64,000 nucleotides of DNA from Adiantum capillus-veneris (taxonomy: Eukaryota > Streptophyta > Polypodiopsida > Polypodiales > Pteridaceae): assembly GCA_014529385.2 (NCBI GenBank), contig CM043967.1, positions 135,295,182 to 135,359,181 on the forward strand, given 5' to 3'. The translations under genes and the position numbers were made by a program. A model generated the notes under the pieces. It was not told the DNA's origin. It saw only the letters and a list, made by a program, of their open reading frames with translations, and did no database searches. The stretch's first letter is position 1. The number at the start of each line of letters is the position of its first letter. This document shows, in pieces, positions 21,624 to 32,276 of the stretch.

Positions 21624-22165
21624 AGATCACGAGTTTGCGGGGATGATTTGCCAAGGATGATTATGGAAAGAGCTTATGGATAATCATTGGTTTTCTCTTC
21701 CATTGTCAGCATTGGCTCCATAGTTGCCTGCTGGTGTGCTCTTGCAACCAATCCGCACCCGCACGGACTGGTTCCGGCATCACACGAGTAGGGTGCTTTG
21801 GATGGCAGCATATCTTGATGAGGGAGTCTGATGGAGAGGCGCCATGCTTGTGTGTAGGCAATGATGATAGCAGAGTTTACCTGGAGGATGGCATTCAACA
21901 TCAAGTCACCATGCCTACATGTATAGAACGGGGACAATAGAGTGCATGCCTATCAATGGCGATGATGACTGCTAAGATACAATATGGTGCCATCACATGT
22001 AGCATTAGGGTGGTAGATAGTGATCGAGGGAGTAGGGCTGATTATCCCAAAGCATGCTTATGGAAGTAGTTGATCGAGGTAGTGAGGGTGCGTAGGATGC
22101 TGATGAGTACAACAGAGGCAAGCCGCGCCAAGGACTATAGGCGGATGTAGAAGAAAGATCACATG

Positions 22166-22168
<3 letters not shown>

Positions 22169-22230
<62 letters not shown>
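22169..22230 (+). repeat. (GA)n microsatellite
   Basis: About 30 GA units followed by a short G run. Confidence 0.95.
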
Positions 22231-22235
<5 letters not shown>

Positions 22236-22272
22236 TATAAGGAACTCATACTCCTTAGACAACATTTTTGCT

Positions 22273-22284
22273 TATAAATAGAGG
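22273..22284 (+). promoter_or_regulatory. TATA-like motif
   Basis: TATAAATAGAGG is a good plant TATA match downstream of the GA tract; it may be the promoter of an unrecognised LTR or MITE. No transcript start can be shown. Confidence 0.3.
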
Positions 22285-23016
22285 TCGTTCCTTGGGATGC
22301 CCTCAAGTGTAAGATTATAGAGGATGTAGCTCCTATTGGCAAGACAAACGATTCTATGTATGCCAGGATCTTAGACCATTGAGAGACCAATTGTAAGCCC
22401 TAGAGAGACATAGTTATGGGCTATGTAGCAGGTGGATTGTGAAATAAAAGCACTCAACGCATCTAGTGTTGTGCTTTGATTGATAAATGATTTTTGGATT
22501 TCTTAGAGTGCGGTCAATACCTTATAAACTCGTTTTTGTTTCAATGCGGTTATAATTTCCACAAAAAATACGTTTTTGCATTATTTTTCAACCCTCTGCG
22601 TGCTTGGTCTTTTTTTTCTTGTGATGAGCACCCACATTACTATCTAAAGTCCTCACTGTGGTCAAAAACTAGTTCTTGTATTTGACAACAGTCATCTGCA
22701 AGACATCAAAGTTGCTACACTTGAAACAAATTTTTGATATTTAAGATGAAGAATCTGCATCTGTCCTATCACATTATTTGCAAGACATGTGAAGCTTGAA
22801 CATGGAGAAAACAACATTGGCAATTACCTGGTCTACACATTGGACCACAAAGTCTCACAATTCTACGAAATAGCTATCTCCTCTTCATTGTTGTAAAATC
22901 ATAGCAGTTCAAAGGTTTCACCAATAGTAATCAAAGAGGGAATGTAAGACAGTGTTCATCCAAGGGCAAGTGTTATTGATATTATTAGAAACCTTCCACT
23001 ACAAACAAATCTTATA

Positions 23017-23265
23017 GTGGCCCTATGTCAAGTTGGAGAGATTGTGCATGTTTTTGAGCTTCCATTGCAATATGATGGCTATGTTTTTTTTGAGTTGCCA
23101 CCACAAGGTGATCACTTAGGAATGTTTGGCATGGATCAACGTTTTGATGGGCATCCCTGGACTCAATATGTGACATGCAATAGGGACTTATTCAAAGGTG
23201 TGGTGTGCTTCATAGATGCTATGGTCATTTACGGTGTGTGTATCTTGACTGTAGCTATCACTTGA
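23017..23265 (+). CDS. Unrecognised ORF fragment, possibly a decayed transposon gene
   Basis: 82 codons (FELPLQYDGYVFFELPPQG, HPWTQYVTCNRDLFKGVVCF). The frame is open upstream as well, and a second frame (23329-23520) has several Cys/His (LCVHCCQIPHCI). The composition is protein-like, but I recognise no family and find no terminal repeats. Confidence 0.25.
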   Translation: MALCQVGEIVHVFELPLQYDGYVFFELPPQGDHLGMFGMDQRFDGHPWTQYVTCNRDLFKGVVCFIDAMVIYGVCILTVAIT

Positions 23266-23773
23266 AAAAAATTTCTTCCCAACAAGAGCCAGTGGAAGGG
23301 ACAATTAGGTCAAGCACCACATAAATGATTGATTAGACAAGAATCTCAAAAACTTTTGTGTGTCCATTGTTGTCAAATTCCACATTGCATTATAGCTTTC
23401 TTGGCCGTCATTTATGGCTGCATCCTGAATGTAAACAAAATTGTTAGTAGGTGCATAATTCAACATGGCCAATCAGTAGTTCATGTGAAGATGTTCAAAG
23501 GTGTGATGGCAAACGAATGACATATGCTCCTTGTAAGTAGATATAGTTTGTGTTTTTAAAGTCCTCAGTTTGGATTCCACTACCCATGAGTTTGTGCATC
23601 AAGCAGTCCTTACAAATGTGGAGTTATTTGAGGCGTGAGGTGGTGCCCAAGTAACATCATAGACTTGCAACGTTCTATGGTTGGACTGCTATGCCATTTT
23701 TAGATACTCTAAGGGACAATTTTTTGGTATACCATTCATTTCCTTAGCATAGCATGAACGTCTTTTTCGTTTT

Positions 23774-23847
23774 AGGGGGATAATGGGATCGCCCATATCT
23801 TAAGTACTTGAGGGGGATGATGAGATCGCCCATATCTTAAGTATTTG
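23774..23847 (+). repeat. 37-bp tandem duplication
   Basis: 23774-23810 and 23811-23847 share AGGGGGAT.ATG.GATCGCCC and what follows, with three differences. Confidence 0.9.
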
Positions 23848-24207
23848 GTTTACGTGATCTAATAATGAACTACTGATTTGTGGTGGTTACAATATGCATG
23901 GCATAACTTTTTTTTCCAACATTGTTGCAATTGTTCTAATTTGTCTTAGATTCACTCAAAATTTGTCTATGCGTGGATTTTTTGGCTTGGTGATTAGAAT
24001 CCCCCGTAGTGAAGAGCACTAAGATTGCTGATTTTGGTTTAGTTGGCCTTCTAGAGTGTTGTATGTGTGGGATGGTCTCAGCCTGACAAGCTAAAGAGAT
24101 TGCGTCCGTGTGCATATCCTGTCATCTGTGTCCTCGATTGACATTAGCTGGTTGATCTAGGTAGTGTTGTATTCACTTTATAGGTGGTGTGATTCGCTCC
24201 CACAACA

Positions 24208-24226
24208 TTGGCGTCATTGTCGAGGA
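24208..24226 (+). promoter_or_regulatory. Primer-binding-site-like sequence, tRNA-Asp type
   Basis: TTGGCGTCATTGTCGAGGA follows an LTR ending in CAACA; same arrangement as 1238-1256. Confidence 0.5.
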
Positions 24227-24760
24227 AACAAGGACTTGAGTAGGTAATACTACTAACACTTGTGTGATGGTTTCTTGCTTTAATTTTGACTAAAGAAATC
24301 ATTTTTCTTAAGTGGATCCGGAAGAGGATATTCCAAGATCTTGTGGACAGCCAAGAAGCATGTGTCTTGCCGAGGGTCTGCGACTAGAAAGATTTAGTTA
24401 GGATTTGTAGTATTAGTTGTAGATTAGAGTAGTTGTTCATGGTCGAGTGATTTGTGATGTGATAAAAGCGTTTGCTAGTCCGTGTGTGGAAGTGAAGCGT
24501 TTTTCTACTCATAAATGTAAAACCCCATATGATGTATAGGAGTAGCTTTGGGTTAGTGATTTGTTTTTAATCTAGAGCTATTCATCACTGATATATTTGT
24601 TAAAGTCCTTGTTTGTATTTAGGATCTTTGAAAAGATAAATTTGAGGGAAAAAATGCAATAAATAAGTCTTTGTTGACATTTTTTCCCGACTGATTGGTG
24701 TTGGGCATATAAGAGGGCATGTGCAAGAGGCCTGTGTAGAAAAACAATTTTGTAAACATG

Positions 24761-24782
24761 GGCGTCATACGTGTATGATGTC
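24761..24782 (+). repeat. Single copy of the 22-bp palindrome
   Basis: GGCGTCATAC followed by GTGTATGATGTC; two changes in the left arm from the array half-site. It sits at the same place in the leader as the copy at 1775. Confidence 0.8.
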
Positions 24783-24945
24783 TCAAGAGGCATATGAAAA
24801 TCAAATTTGAAAACTATGACCGCACCAGAGTGTTCAAAAGGGGGGTTTTACCCTAAATACACATTGAGACTAGACTTTTGACCAATTCTTGACACCCAAA
24901 AGACAAGACTGAGTGTCAAAAATGGGAAAAAAGAGAAATGTCATT

Positions 24946-26225
24946 TTCTATAAGTGCATCATATTCTGATTGCATGGCAGCCATCCAATTTTTTGAATTA
25001 TGTGCTTCATCAAAATACAGAGGTTCCTCGACATCATGTAAGCTAGACACAGCCAAATCATACCAATCTGATGCATAAGATGCATGTCGAGAGCCTGAAC
25101 GAGTACGACTAGAAAAAGGTGCATCCAATTTACTGTCACACAAAGTGTGCAACATCCATTCTGGCATACCTCTAGCCTGCTCATTTTCAGCCCTTTCCTC
25201 ATCAAGTACATCATGTACATCTGCATCAGTAATAGGCTGATCGTAACATTTTCAAAAATCCCCATAGGTTGTACAGTTGCCTCATTGGAACTTACATTCG
25301 TATTTCCACCACTAAAAAGAGGCAACAAAGTTTCATAAATGTCCTGTGAGCTTACATTACTGTCTCTAGTACATGACAGCAAGGGCTGAACAAAATCTTC
25401 CACAAACACTACATCTCGTGAAACCAGAATACGTTTTTTTTGCGGATGATACAACTTGTAACCTTTGGTTTCAACACTATAACCAACAAAAATACATTTG
25501 ACAGCCTTATCATCCAATTCTTTGTGCTGTGTTTGTGGCACCAAAGCATATGCCAAACAGCCAAAAACACGCATGTGCTCAATAGAAGGCTTTCTATCAT
25601 GACATGCTTCATATGGAGTAATAGACTGCAAAGTTTTTGTAGGACACCTGTTTAGTACATAAGTGGAACACATGATGGCTTCAAGCCAAAAATAATGCGG
25701 CAAAGCTTGACTTTTGACCATACATTGTGCCATTTCCTTAAGTGACTTGTTTTTCCTCTCAGCAACACCATTTTGTTGAGGTGTATAAGGCATTGTACAT
25801 TGGTGTTTTATCCCATGACTAGCCAGAAATGCATTGAATTCATGAGACATATACTCCCCCCCGATCGGAACGGAGGGTGCCCATAGTACATTTCGAGACA
25901 ATCTCAGCCATAGCCAAAAATTGTTTGAAGCACATAAAAACTTCAGACTTCGCTTTAAGCGGAAATACCCATACATTCCTGGAGTAATCATCAATGAAAG
26001 TCACGAAGTAAAGGTAATTGCCCAAGGAAGGAGTTTGCATGGGCCCACAAACATCACTATGCACAAGCTGCAACCTGCATGTGGCCCGAACTGAACCATC
26101 CTTTGGAAACTTAGAATGCTACATCTTATCCAAATACAACCTTCACAAACATGTTTGACAGGTGCTTCAAGAGGCGGCAAAGAAGCAAACCATATCAAAT
26201 TTTTGCAAACGCAGCAAACTGGCAA
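24946..26225 (-). pseudogene. Copia integrase and RT start
   Basis: LQLVHSDVCGPMQTPSL, FVTFIDDYSRNVWVF, LRSDRGGVYVS, then a frame change near 25860, then HGIKHQCTMPYTPQQNGVAERKNK, AYALVPQTQHKELDDK and FVGYSVETKGYKLY. The DDE residues are present (D in HSDVCGP, D in RSDRGG, E in VAERKNK), though the strict SDNGG is SDRGG. The last part (25167-24946) has KNWMAAMQSEYDALIEND, the start of RT, and then breaks. Integrase inserts element DNA; this copy is frameshifted and incomplete. Confidence 0.85.
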
Positions 26226-26930
26226 AATTCAAATCACCAAAACGTGCATGCCAAAGTTTTGCATCTGAAATAGCCCTTGAATCTGCAACAACATTTGCAA
26301 ATTTTTTTCCACACTTGTCATACAAAGTGATCTTATACAGCCCACGGCACAAAAGGCCAGATGCAACAATTTCATCCACCAAAATTGAGATCATGAACTG
26401 TACATCTGTCATCCACAAATTTGACTACAAGTCCAAGTCTAGCAAGTGCGGATACAGACAAGAGATTCTTCTTGATCCCAGGTACATAAAATGCATCAAC
26501 AAGTGTGAAGGAACTACCCTTTGCAGCAGTAAGTACAATCTGTCCAAGTCCCTGAACCGGATAAGAGGCATTGTTGGCACAAGTGACTGAATTCCCATGA
26601 GGGACAGACTCAAGAGAGGTGAACAATTCACGATGTGACGTGATGTGCTTTGTAGCACCACTCTCGAAATACCACACATGTGAATCTGCAGCAGCTGACA
26701 AGCATGCATCATGGACAACAGGATTGTAAGTGCACTCTGCACTAAAAGCCCATTTTCCATCAATATCAGCAACACGGTCTCCTTTCACAGAAGACTCAAC
26801 AATGGTTGCATTTGTAGTGGAACCAGCATTTGCAGTGGAACCACCCTCTTTCTTCTTAGCCTCTTTGGCCTTCAACTTAGGACAGGACTTGATCAAGTGA
26901 TCATTAGCTTTACAATAATGGCATCACATC
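26167..26930 (-). pseudogene. Copia zinc knuckle-protease-GAG-pre-integrase
   Basis: Knuckle CHYCKANDHLIKSC (CX2CX4HX4C) at ~26930-26885 is followed by a Lys/Ala linker. The protease motif is WYFESGATKHITSHRELF, where the catalytic Asp of FDSGAT is Glu. PGIKKNLLSVSALARLG follows, then DAKLWHARFGDLNFASLLRL, the pre-integrase HxRxGH-like region. A frame change separates the last part (26418-26167). Confidence 0.8.
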
Positions 26931-27130
26931 TTCTTTTTTCCCTATCACCAGAATTGCCAGATGAAGTGCTGCCAGCAGAAGCATTAGGAACAGAAGTTTT
27001 GCCACTCGCCGCAAGAACCATAAGAAGTGGCTGCATTGCTGTTACCACCCTTTTGGCTTTTCTTCACTTTGAAGCTACCTCCTTGAGGAAAAAAGAATTT
27101 TTGGAGGAAAACTTGCCTTCCTCCAAGAAG

Positions 27131-27581
27131 TGAAAAGGAAGGGTGAAGCTACTGCCTTGAAGTTTGAAGCTTTCCCTTTCCTTGTAGTTTTTCTTTCAAC
27201 ACAAGTAGACTATCTTTCCTTGTTATACACAACAAGGGCCAATAGCTTGATGGTAAATTGTTGGCCTCTTACCCTCATGGGGTGGGTTCAACCCTCCTTC
27301 ATGCAAGGGTTAAGTGGGCCTTCCTACGCACGTAGCCAACGGTGCCAACAGAAGCCTCCGGAGCCTCGGTGCCGTCAAGTTGCTAGTCGAGTTTGCCTTA
27401 GTCACCCGCCTTGGAGGGCATAGGTGGGGATGTCGCTATCTGTCAACACGTTGCTCGCACAGAAAACACTCCCTACTCTTCTTTTTGCTACACAGCGAAG
27501 ACGTTGCTGTCTGCCGAACGTGGGAGAGAAGTAGTGCATCGCACGCACATGCAAGCTGCTTTTAGCCTCCTCCCAAAAATA
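27131..27581 (-). other. Leader of the truncated copia, with no recognised gag
   Basis: Between the primer site and the knuckle there is only ~650 bp, too short for a normal leader plus gag. No gag motifs are readable; gag has been lost. A SINE-like sequence lies at 27232-27330. Confidence 0.5.
27232..27330 (+). mobile_element. tRNA-derived SINE-like sequence
   Basis: A-box-like TAGCTTGATGG (27243-27253) and B-box-like GGTTCAACCCT (27285-27295) are 42 bp apart, as in tRNA genes. The surrounding text (GTTGGCCTCTTACCC...GGGTGGGTTCAACCC) resembles the tRNA-like head of plant SINEs. No T-rich tail or target duplication is clear, and it does not fold as a credible functional tRNA. Confidence 0.4.
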
Positions 27582-27593
27582 GCTCTGATACTA
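27582..27593 (-). promoter_or_regulatory. Primer-binding site, initiator tRNA-Met type
   Basis: The reverse strand reads TAGTATCAGAGC one base from the LTR end. Confidence 0.8.
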
Positions 27594-27594
27594 G

Positions 27595-27717
27595 TGAAAG
27601 GGCGGTGGTAATGCGTGTGCTAGTTTCCACCTAGCCGTGCTATCTTATAGCCTCCCCCTAGCGTACACATTGTCTGGCCGTGCCGATGGCCTTGCCCATA
27701 GGACCCATGTCCTTACA
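27595..27717 (-). repeat. Short LTR, copy A (123 bp)
   Basis: On the reverse strand TGTAAGGACATGGG...CGCCCTTTCA, with TATAAGATAG in the middle as a TATA-like site. It is about 88% identical (by eye, ~14 differences) to the inverted copy at 38396-38517. It is followed by a primer site, which makes it a 5' LTR. Confidence 0.8.
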
Positions 27718-28239
27718 GATGGTCTTTGAAGCTCATGTGTGGTTTTCTTGATCATGCCTGACAAATTTGTTTTTTGTCTTGAACTATTTGTTCAAGGGAT
27801 TTTTTTGGAAATTTTAATTTGAAGCTACTAGGCCCGAATGAAATAATTTGGATAAGACACACACATTCTTTGATGGTAGAGGCTAGTAACCTTGACATGA
27901 TATTTTGTTTTGTTAGTTTGGTTTGTTTTAAAATCCATGTGAGGTTCTTTTATTGGTAGCATGAAGATTGTGATCCATGATTTTGCCAATGTTGTTTTGG
28001 TCTTCATTGCCATGTTGATGGTGCTGATAGCTTTTTGTTTTATCTGATTGGATTTGACATCCAAGGAAAAGTGATTGATTGGGCATTGGAAGCCTCCTAT
28101 TCTTTGAAATGAGTAGGCTTTGTGTTTGCAGAAGTAGATTCAATTAGATTTGGTTGAAAGGGGAAAAAAATTCTTTTGGGAATCCATAGTTGTTTAGGGT
28201 TTGACTGCATCACTGTCTTCTTGACTGAAACCTTTTTGA
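27718..28239. other. Unassigned AT-rich stretch
   Basis: No motif or repeat recognised. A reverse-strand Lys/Thr/Asn-rich frame follows the protease remnant but resembles no domain. Confidence 0.5.
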
Positions 28240-28755
28240 CTACCTTGGTGCAACGCAAGGTGTAGGTTTAGGTTTTTCTAAAAGAGGTTGAATTTCCCAA
28301 AAGTAATCTTTTTGTGCCAATGGAGTAGTGAAGGATGTGTCATTGAAGTTGAGTTGTAATGTATCATCGTGCCAATTGGGTGTTTCCTTGTATGTGCGCA
28401 TCCAAGGTACTCCAAGAATGATTGCTTCATTAAGATCCATATCTTCCATTACATTAAATTGGTGAGTGAATATTTGACCATCCACATTGATTAATAAATT
28501 GGCATGACCACGCTCAGCATTGTCTCTTGATTGGCTGCCTTGAGCTTGATTTAATTTGGTGTTAGAGGTTTCGTTGCCATTTTCAAGAACGGAGAGTATT
28601 TGATGGCATTGGCTCGTGCTCCGGTGTCTACTAGTGTCGTTCGGTTGAACCATCAAGAAGTTGAAGGATAATTTGGACATCCATACCACCAAGCCATGTA
28701 GGTTTTGTCTGATTGATGCTATTGGAGGAGGATTGAGCCTTTGCATTGCTACCAA
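28240..28755 (-). pseudogene. Ty3-type protease remnant
   Basis: A reading frame near 28640-28600 gives TLVDTGARANAIKYSP, a retropepsin active site (DTGA). Further on, in another frame, comes NEAIILGVPWMRTYKETPNW, the ILG..W flap/C-terminal element. Several frameshifts are needed. It lies 3' of integrase on the same strand, which is not Ty3 order, so it probably belongs to another element or a rearranged copy. Confidence 0.6.
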
Positions 28756-28799
28756 TTTTTTCTATGGTTGTCTTGTTCCTTTCGCTTTAATATTGTGAG

Positions 28800-29690
28800 T
28801 CAGGCTTCCTCCTTATCCTGTGCTTGAATACCATGGGCTCTATTTTTTTGTGCTACTGCCACATGAATTGTTTCTAGCTCTTCTTGTGTTAATGGGAGAA
28901 GATATTTTTTCAACCTGCATCCACTTATCCAATTAGGCATCTCCTCACTTGCCAAAGTTGCTAGTTTGATTGTGCCACTTTGCAATATGTCATGGATCAC
29001 AAAAGGCCCCATCCTTTGCTTTTTGCGTTTTTTGGAGTGTTGCCATGGGTAGAATATAATTTATTCCAAACACAAGGTCAAATGAAGAGGTTCTAGTGGA
29101 AATTTTAAATGCCCAGTAGGCCCATAACATTGATTAGTTCTAGATCCCAATCAATCCTTGAGTCACTTATTTTGGTTAGAAACGTGCATAAGGTTTTATT
29201 GGTACTCTTTGCTTTCCCACTAGCTTGGGGGTGGTAGGGGACTGATTTAAGATGAACCACCATGAATTCATTGAGTAAAATTTCAATGAGAGTGTTCATA
29301 AAGTAGGCTCCTCGATCACTCACAATCTCAATGGGTAGGTCATATCCGATGAAGAAGTTTTCAAATAGGAACTGTGTTGTAGTCGGTGCATCATTTTTCT
29401 ATGTAGCCTTTAATTCCACCCATTTGGTATCTTTTGCTACTATAAAATATTGAACGTGTGTGCAGTATGTAGGAGGTATGATGGGGCCTACAAAATATTT
29501 TCCCCCCTTGCCAAAGGGTCGATCTCTTATTATTAGTCGTAAGGCCATTTTATCTCTTCGTAAAGGTCTGTTCTTCACTTGGATTATGGATTCCCCCCCC
29601 CCCCCCCCCCCCTTTTTTTATAAAGAAAATCTCAAAATAAAACAAAAAATGAACTCAACAAAAAGAAAAATCATTCAAATAGAATTCTAA
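28800..29690 (-). pseudogene. Ty3-type integrase remnant
   Basis: YFIVAKDTKWVELKAT, then NFFIGYDLPIEIVSDRGAYF, then VHLKSVPYHPQASGKAKSTN: the second catalytic Asp is present (SDRG), but the position of the catalytic Glu in the usual G.(A/T)E..N is Lys. The C-terminal part (29012-28800) has MGPFVIHDILQSGTIKLA, like the GPF.I region after the core. Stops interrupt it. No LTR was found. Confidence 0.75.
29593..29612 (+). repeat. Poly-C tract
   Basis: 20 consecutive C followed by a T run, inside the integrase remnant region. Confidence 0.9.
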
Positions 29691-29699
29691 ATGCTATGT

Positions 29700-30420
29700 A
29701 AATTGTACACATATCCCTAGGAACTCATATATGGATTTTGTCCACGTACTCCTCTTGTAATGCTATTATGAGGGCATATACTCTGAATTGTGTCAAAAAA
29801 GTAGCACAATTAAATGCAAAAATTCAACGCAGCTCACAAAACAGTTCCCTCCAGTATTCATAATACTAGGTCTGCATTTATAATGCCTCCCCCACTCCTA
29901 TTTGGAGTCGTGCTTGTCGATAGGGTATCGTCATGGGTATGTATTGTGCTTGGGAAATCATGTACATATGAAGGCCTTGCAATGTATCCCTATTATGCAT
30001 ACACAGTTAATGCATGGAAAATTTTATGTTTATGTTGTGCAATTTGTGGGTATAAGCAATTTTCTTATTGGCATTTGCTATTGAGGCTTCCTATTCTAAG
30101 CGATGTAATGGTCTTTGAAGATCCTGTGTCGTTTTCTTCATTGAAGGTTGTAGAGATTTTTGAAGGCTTATTTATCTACTTGTTGATACTTCTTTGAAAT
30201 TCATTTTAGCCTTGTTGTTGGTTGTTGTATTCGGCACTGTTCCTCAATAGTGAGTTTTGGATTGAAGTGAGCTCTCTTCTAACTAAACTGTAACCGTAGG
30301 AGGAATTTAAATAATTCAAGCACTGCTATAGTTACAATAGTTTTATCAGGTTCTTTTGGGACCCACTTCTTTGTCATTAGAAGCTATTTTATTGATGATG
30401 CTGTTTGGTAACCTATACTT
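29700..30420. other. Unassigned stretch
   Basis: A 127-codon plus-strand frame exists (29814-30197) but is aromatic-rich, matches nothing I recognise and overlaps another frame; I treat it as non-coding. No repeats. Confidence 0.5.
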
Positions 30421-30424
30421 GCCC

Positions 30425-31380
30425 CTACTTTATTTGTGTTTGAAGAGACTTATTTGGAAGCCACCATGTCTTTGTGTGAGTCTTTAGTGTCCTTTGCTTC
30501 AGGCCTTGTACGCTTGGTTTGCAATGGGATTCAGACGTTTGGAGTTGATACTTTAACCATTTTGGAATCCAAATAAACTCTTGACCTCTTTCCTCTTGAA
30601 TAAACTTCTTTGGAACACATATCTGAGTTGCAAAACCTTGCAACTTTGTGATTTCCTTAGCGGTTCTTGCATATTTTGATTGTTTTCCTCTTGGTGTTGG
30701 ATCTTGGAATTTTTCATCAGGGACTTTCATCTTCTTTATCCATATTTGTTTTGGGTCAAGCTGGCTCTTTAGTATCCAGATTCGTCAAAATTTTGGCTCT
30801 GACTTGTTGTTCTTTGCTTTTGGCCTTCCATGGTTGTTATGAAATCTGCTAGTGATATTGATGACATGAGTTTCTAGTAGGGAATGTCATAAGAATCATC
30901 ACTGTTTCTACTATCCTCAGCAAGGTTGAATTTTGGCACTTTTCCTTTGTGGTTTGGCTGGTTATGGAAAGTTACTATTTGTTTGCTCTGGGTTTGTTGT
31001 TTCTTGAAAGACTTTCTAGACCATTGATTAGCGCGTTGTTAGCCCATTTCCATGGCCGTCTTCTTATTGGTTGATTATTTTCGTCCTGTATAGGAGCCAC
31101 ATATGAGGATGCTTGTTGCAGTTGCATCACCACCTAGGATTTTGGAATCCACTTTTGATGCACTTTATCCTTGTAGTGGTGACATTGGTTCCTAGGTCTT
31201 TGATATGGACAATCGTAAAACCCTGTGTTAGTTAAAGTGTGGCTCATGTCACCTGTTGGGTTGTCCGGATCTCCATTGTTGGCATCTTCTTGAAGCTCCA
31301 AGTATTCTACAGAGTCATATAACTCGTCTTCTTCTTTGTCTTTTGATTTATGACAATCCTTTGTTTCCATTTCATCCCAC
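30425..31380 (-). pseudogene. C-terminal region with repeated WIPK motif
   Basis: Contains HHYKDKVHQKWIPKS (31150 area), counterpart of TKKTYKWVPKAS at ~47980, and GQEFIWIPKWLKYQ (~30560), counterpart of the WVPK motifs at 48103-48300. An acidic stretch (KDKEEDELYDSVEYLELQED) precedes it. Function unknown; it takes the place where RT would be expected in Ty3 elements. Confidence 0.5.
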
Positions 31381-31599
31381 AAACTTGCTGATTCCTAGAT
31401 CTCTTTATTTTCATGGATCACACTTACTGCAAAGTAAGGAACACCATCATAATAGTTATCTTGATAAAAAAACTCTGTTGTTGGACCATATTGAATAGCA
31501 CACACACCTAGAGTAGATTAGATGTGATCCCATTCTAGTGGCTCTAACACTTCTTCAAAAAATGGTTATGGAATAAAGTTCTTATCTTCAATTTCCCTT

Positions 31600-32276
31600 T
31601 CTAGGATACATTCCTCTTTCTTTAAGATTTTGCAATGCAAAGCTCCATACATCCACAGTTCTTTAGGCTTACCCAACCATGCTAGAAGTTTTGATCCTGC
31701 TATAGTAGTGGGATCAAACTATTCTATAGGGGTTTGCATCACATCCTTGTAACTATGGTCCTTCAAGTTTAACGTTGTCGTGGTTTCCATGTGTCTAAGG
31801 TAGATATGGTCATAACTCCAATCTTGGACCATTTTCAACTGCCTGATGAATGGTCTTCTTAGAATGATGTCATAGTTTTTCTTATTGCCAAAGCTATTAA
31901 TAGGAAAGGTATGTTCATAGTCAATGTCACAAGAAGTAATAACTACATTTTCTATCAGTCCTAGGGGTCTTTAAATGTGTCCATTTGCAAGCTGCAGTTT
32001 GATCCTGGTAGCCCTCACTACTAGTTTTTTCCATTTCTTATAGATCTCCTTCGTTGTGATGGCAATGCCACCTCCACTGTCAAGGATTGCCATGGTTTTT
32101 ACACCTTGGAACTTCACAAGAAGAGAGGTTCCCCCATCTTCTCCCTCATAGTACTCACCTACCTTATTTAATGACATTGACCTAGTATATAACCAAAGCA
32201 TTTCAAGCTCTTTGGTCCCTTCCTCAATTTGAGTCATTGGATTTTTTATGCCAAATTTGTCTAAGCATTTTCCCAC
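31600..32276 (-). pseudogene. Aspartic protease of the gag-protease element
   Basis: VKTMAILDSGGGIAITTKEIYKKW has the DSG active site (DSGG). After a stop, DYEHTFPINSFGNKKNYDIIL and RRPFIRQLKMVQDWSYDHIYL match the ILGRPFMREAKMVHDWS region at ~47550 in the other copy, with one Gly replaced by Arg. It would process Gag; it is broken here. Confidence 0.7.

Larger units (their letters stand above)
21624..24011. other. Unassigned DNA with GA tract, TATA-like site and a small ORF
   Basis: Contains a diverged copy of 16640-16860 (21730-21940), (GA)n at 22169-22230, a TATAAATAGAGG-like promoter motif at 22273-22284, a weak ORF at 23017-23265 and a 37-bp tandem repeat at 23774-23847. No family recognised. 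Confidence 0.5.
24012..24945 (+). mobile_element. Second copy of the LTR end, primer site and leader seen at 1-2650
   Basis: 24012-24207 matches 1046-1237, and the primer-like TTGGCGTCATTGTCGAGGA at 24208-24226 matches 1238-1256. The leader matches 1257-2650, with gaps, including one palindrome at 24761-24782. It stops abruptly at about 24945, where reverse-strand copia coding begins, so it is a truncated copy in the same orientation as the first. LTR sequence before 24012 is not similar to the first copy. Confidence 0.75.
24946..27717 (-). mobile_element. Truncated Ty1/copia element with a 123-bp 5' LTR
   Basis: From the right: LTR (27595-27717), initiator-Met primer site (27582-27593), leader interrupted by a SINE-like sequence, then zinc knuckle, protease, GAG-pre-integrase, integrase and the first residues of RT. 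It stops at 24946 against the leader copy. Most of gag, most of RT and all RNase H are missing, and no 3' LTR is present. The LTR matches that at 38396-38517 next to a chromovirus. Confidence 0.75.

Noticed and set aside
27232-27330. Functional tRNA gene
   Set aside because: A and B boxes are present, but I could not form a complete acceptor stem and anticodon arm; it fits a SINE head better.
29814-30197. 127-codon plus-strand ORF as a membrane protein gene
   Set aside because: Aromatic/Leu-rich by AT-rich composition, overlaps a second open frame, no recognisable family, and lies between retroelement remnants.
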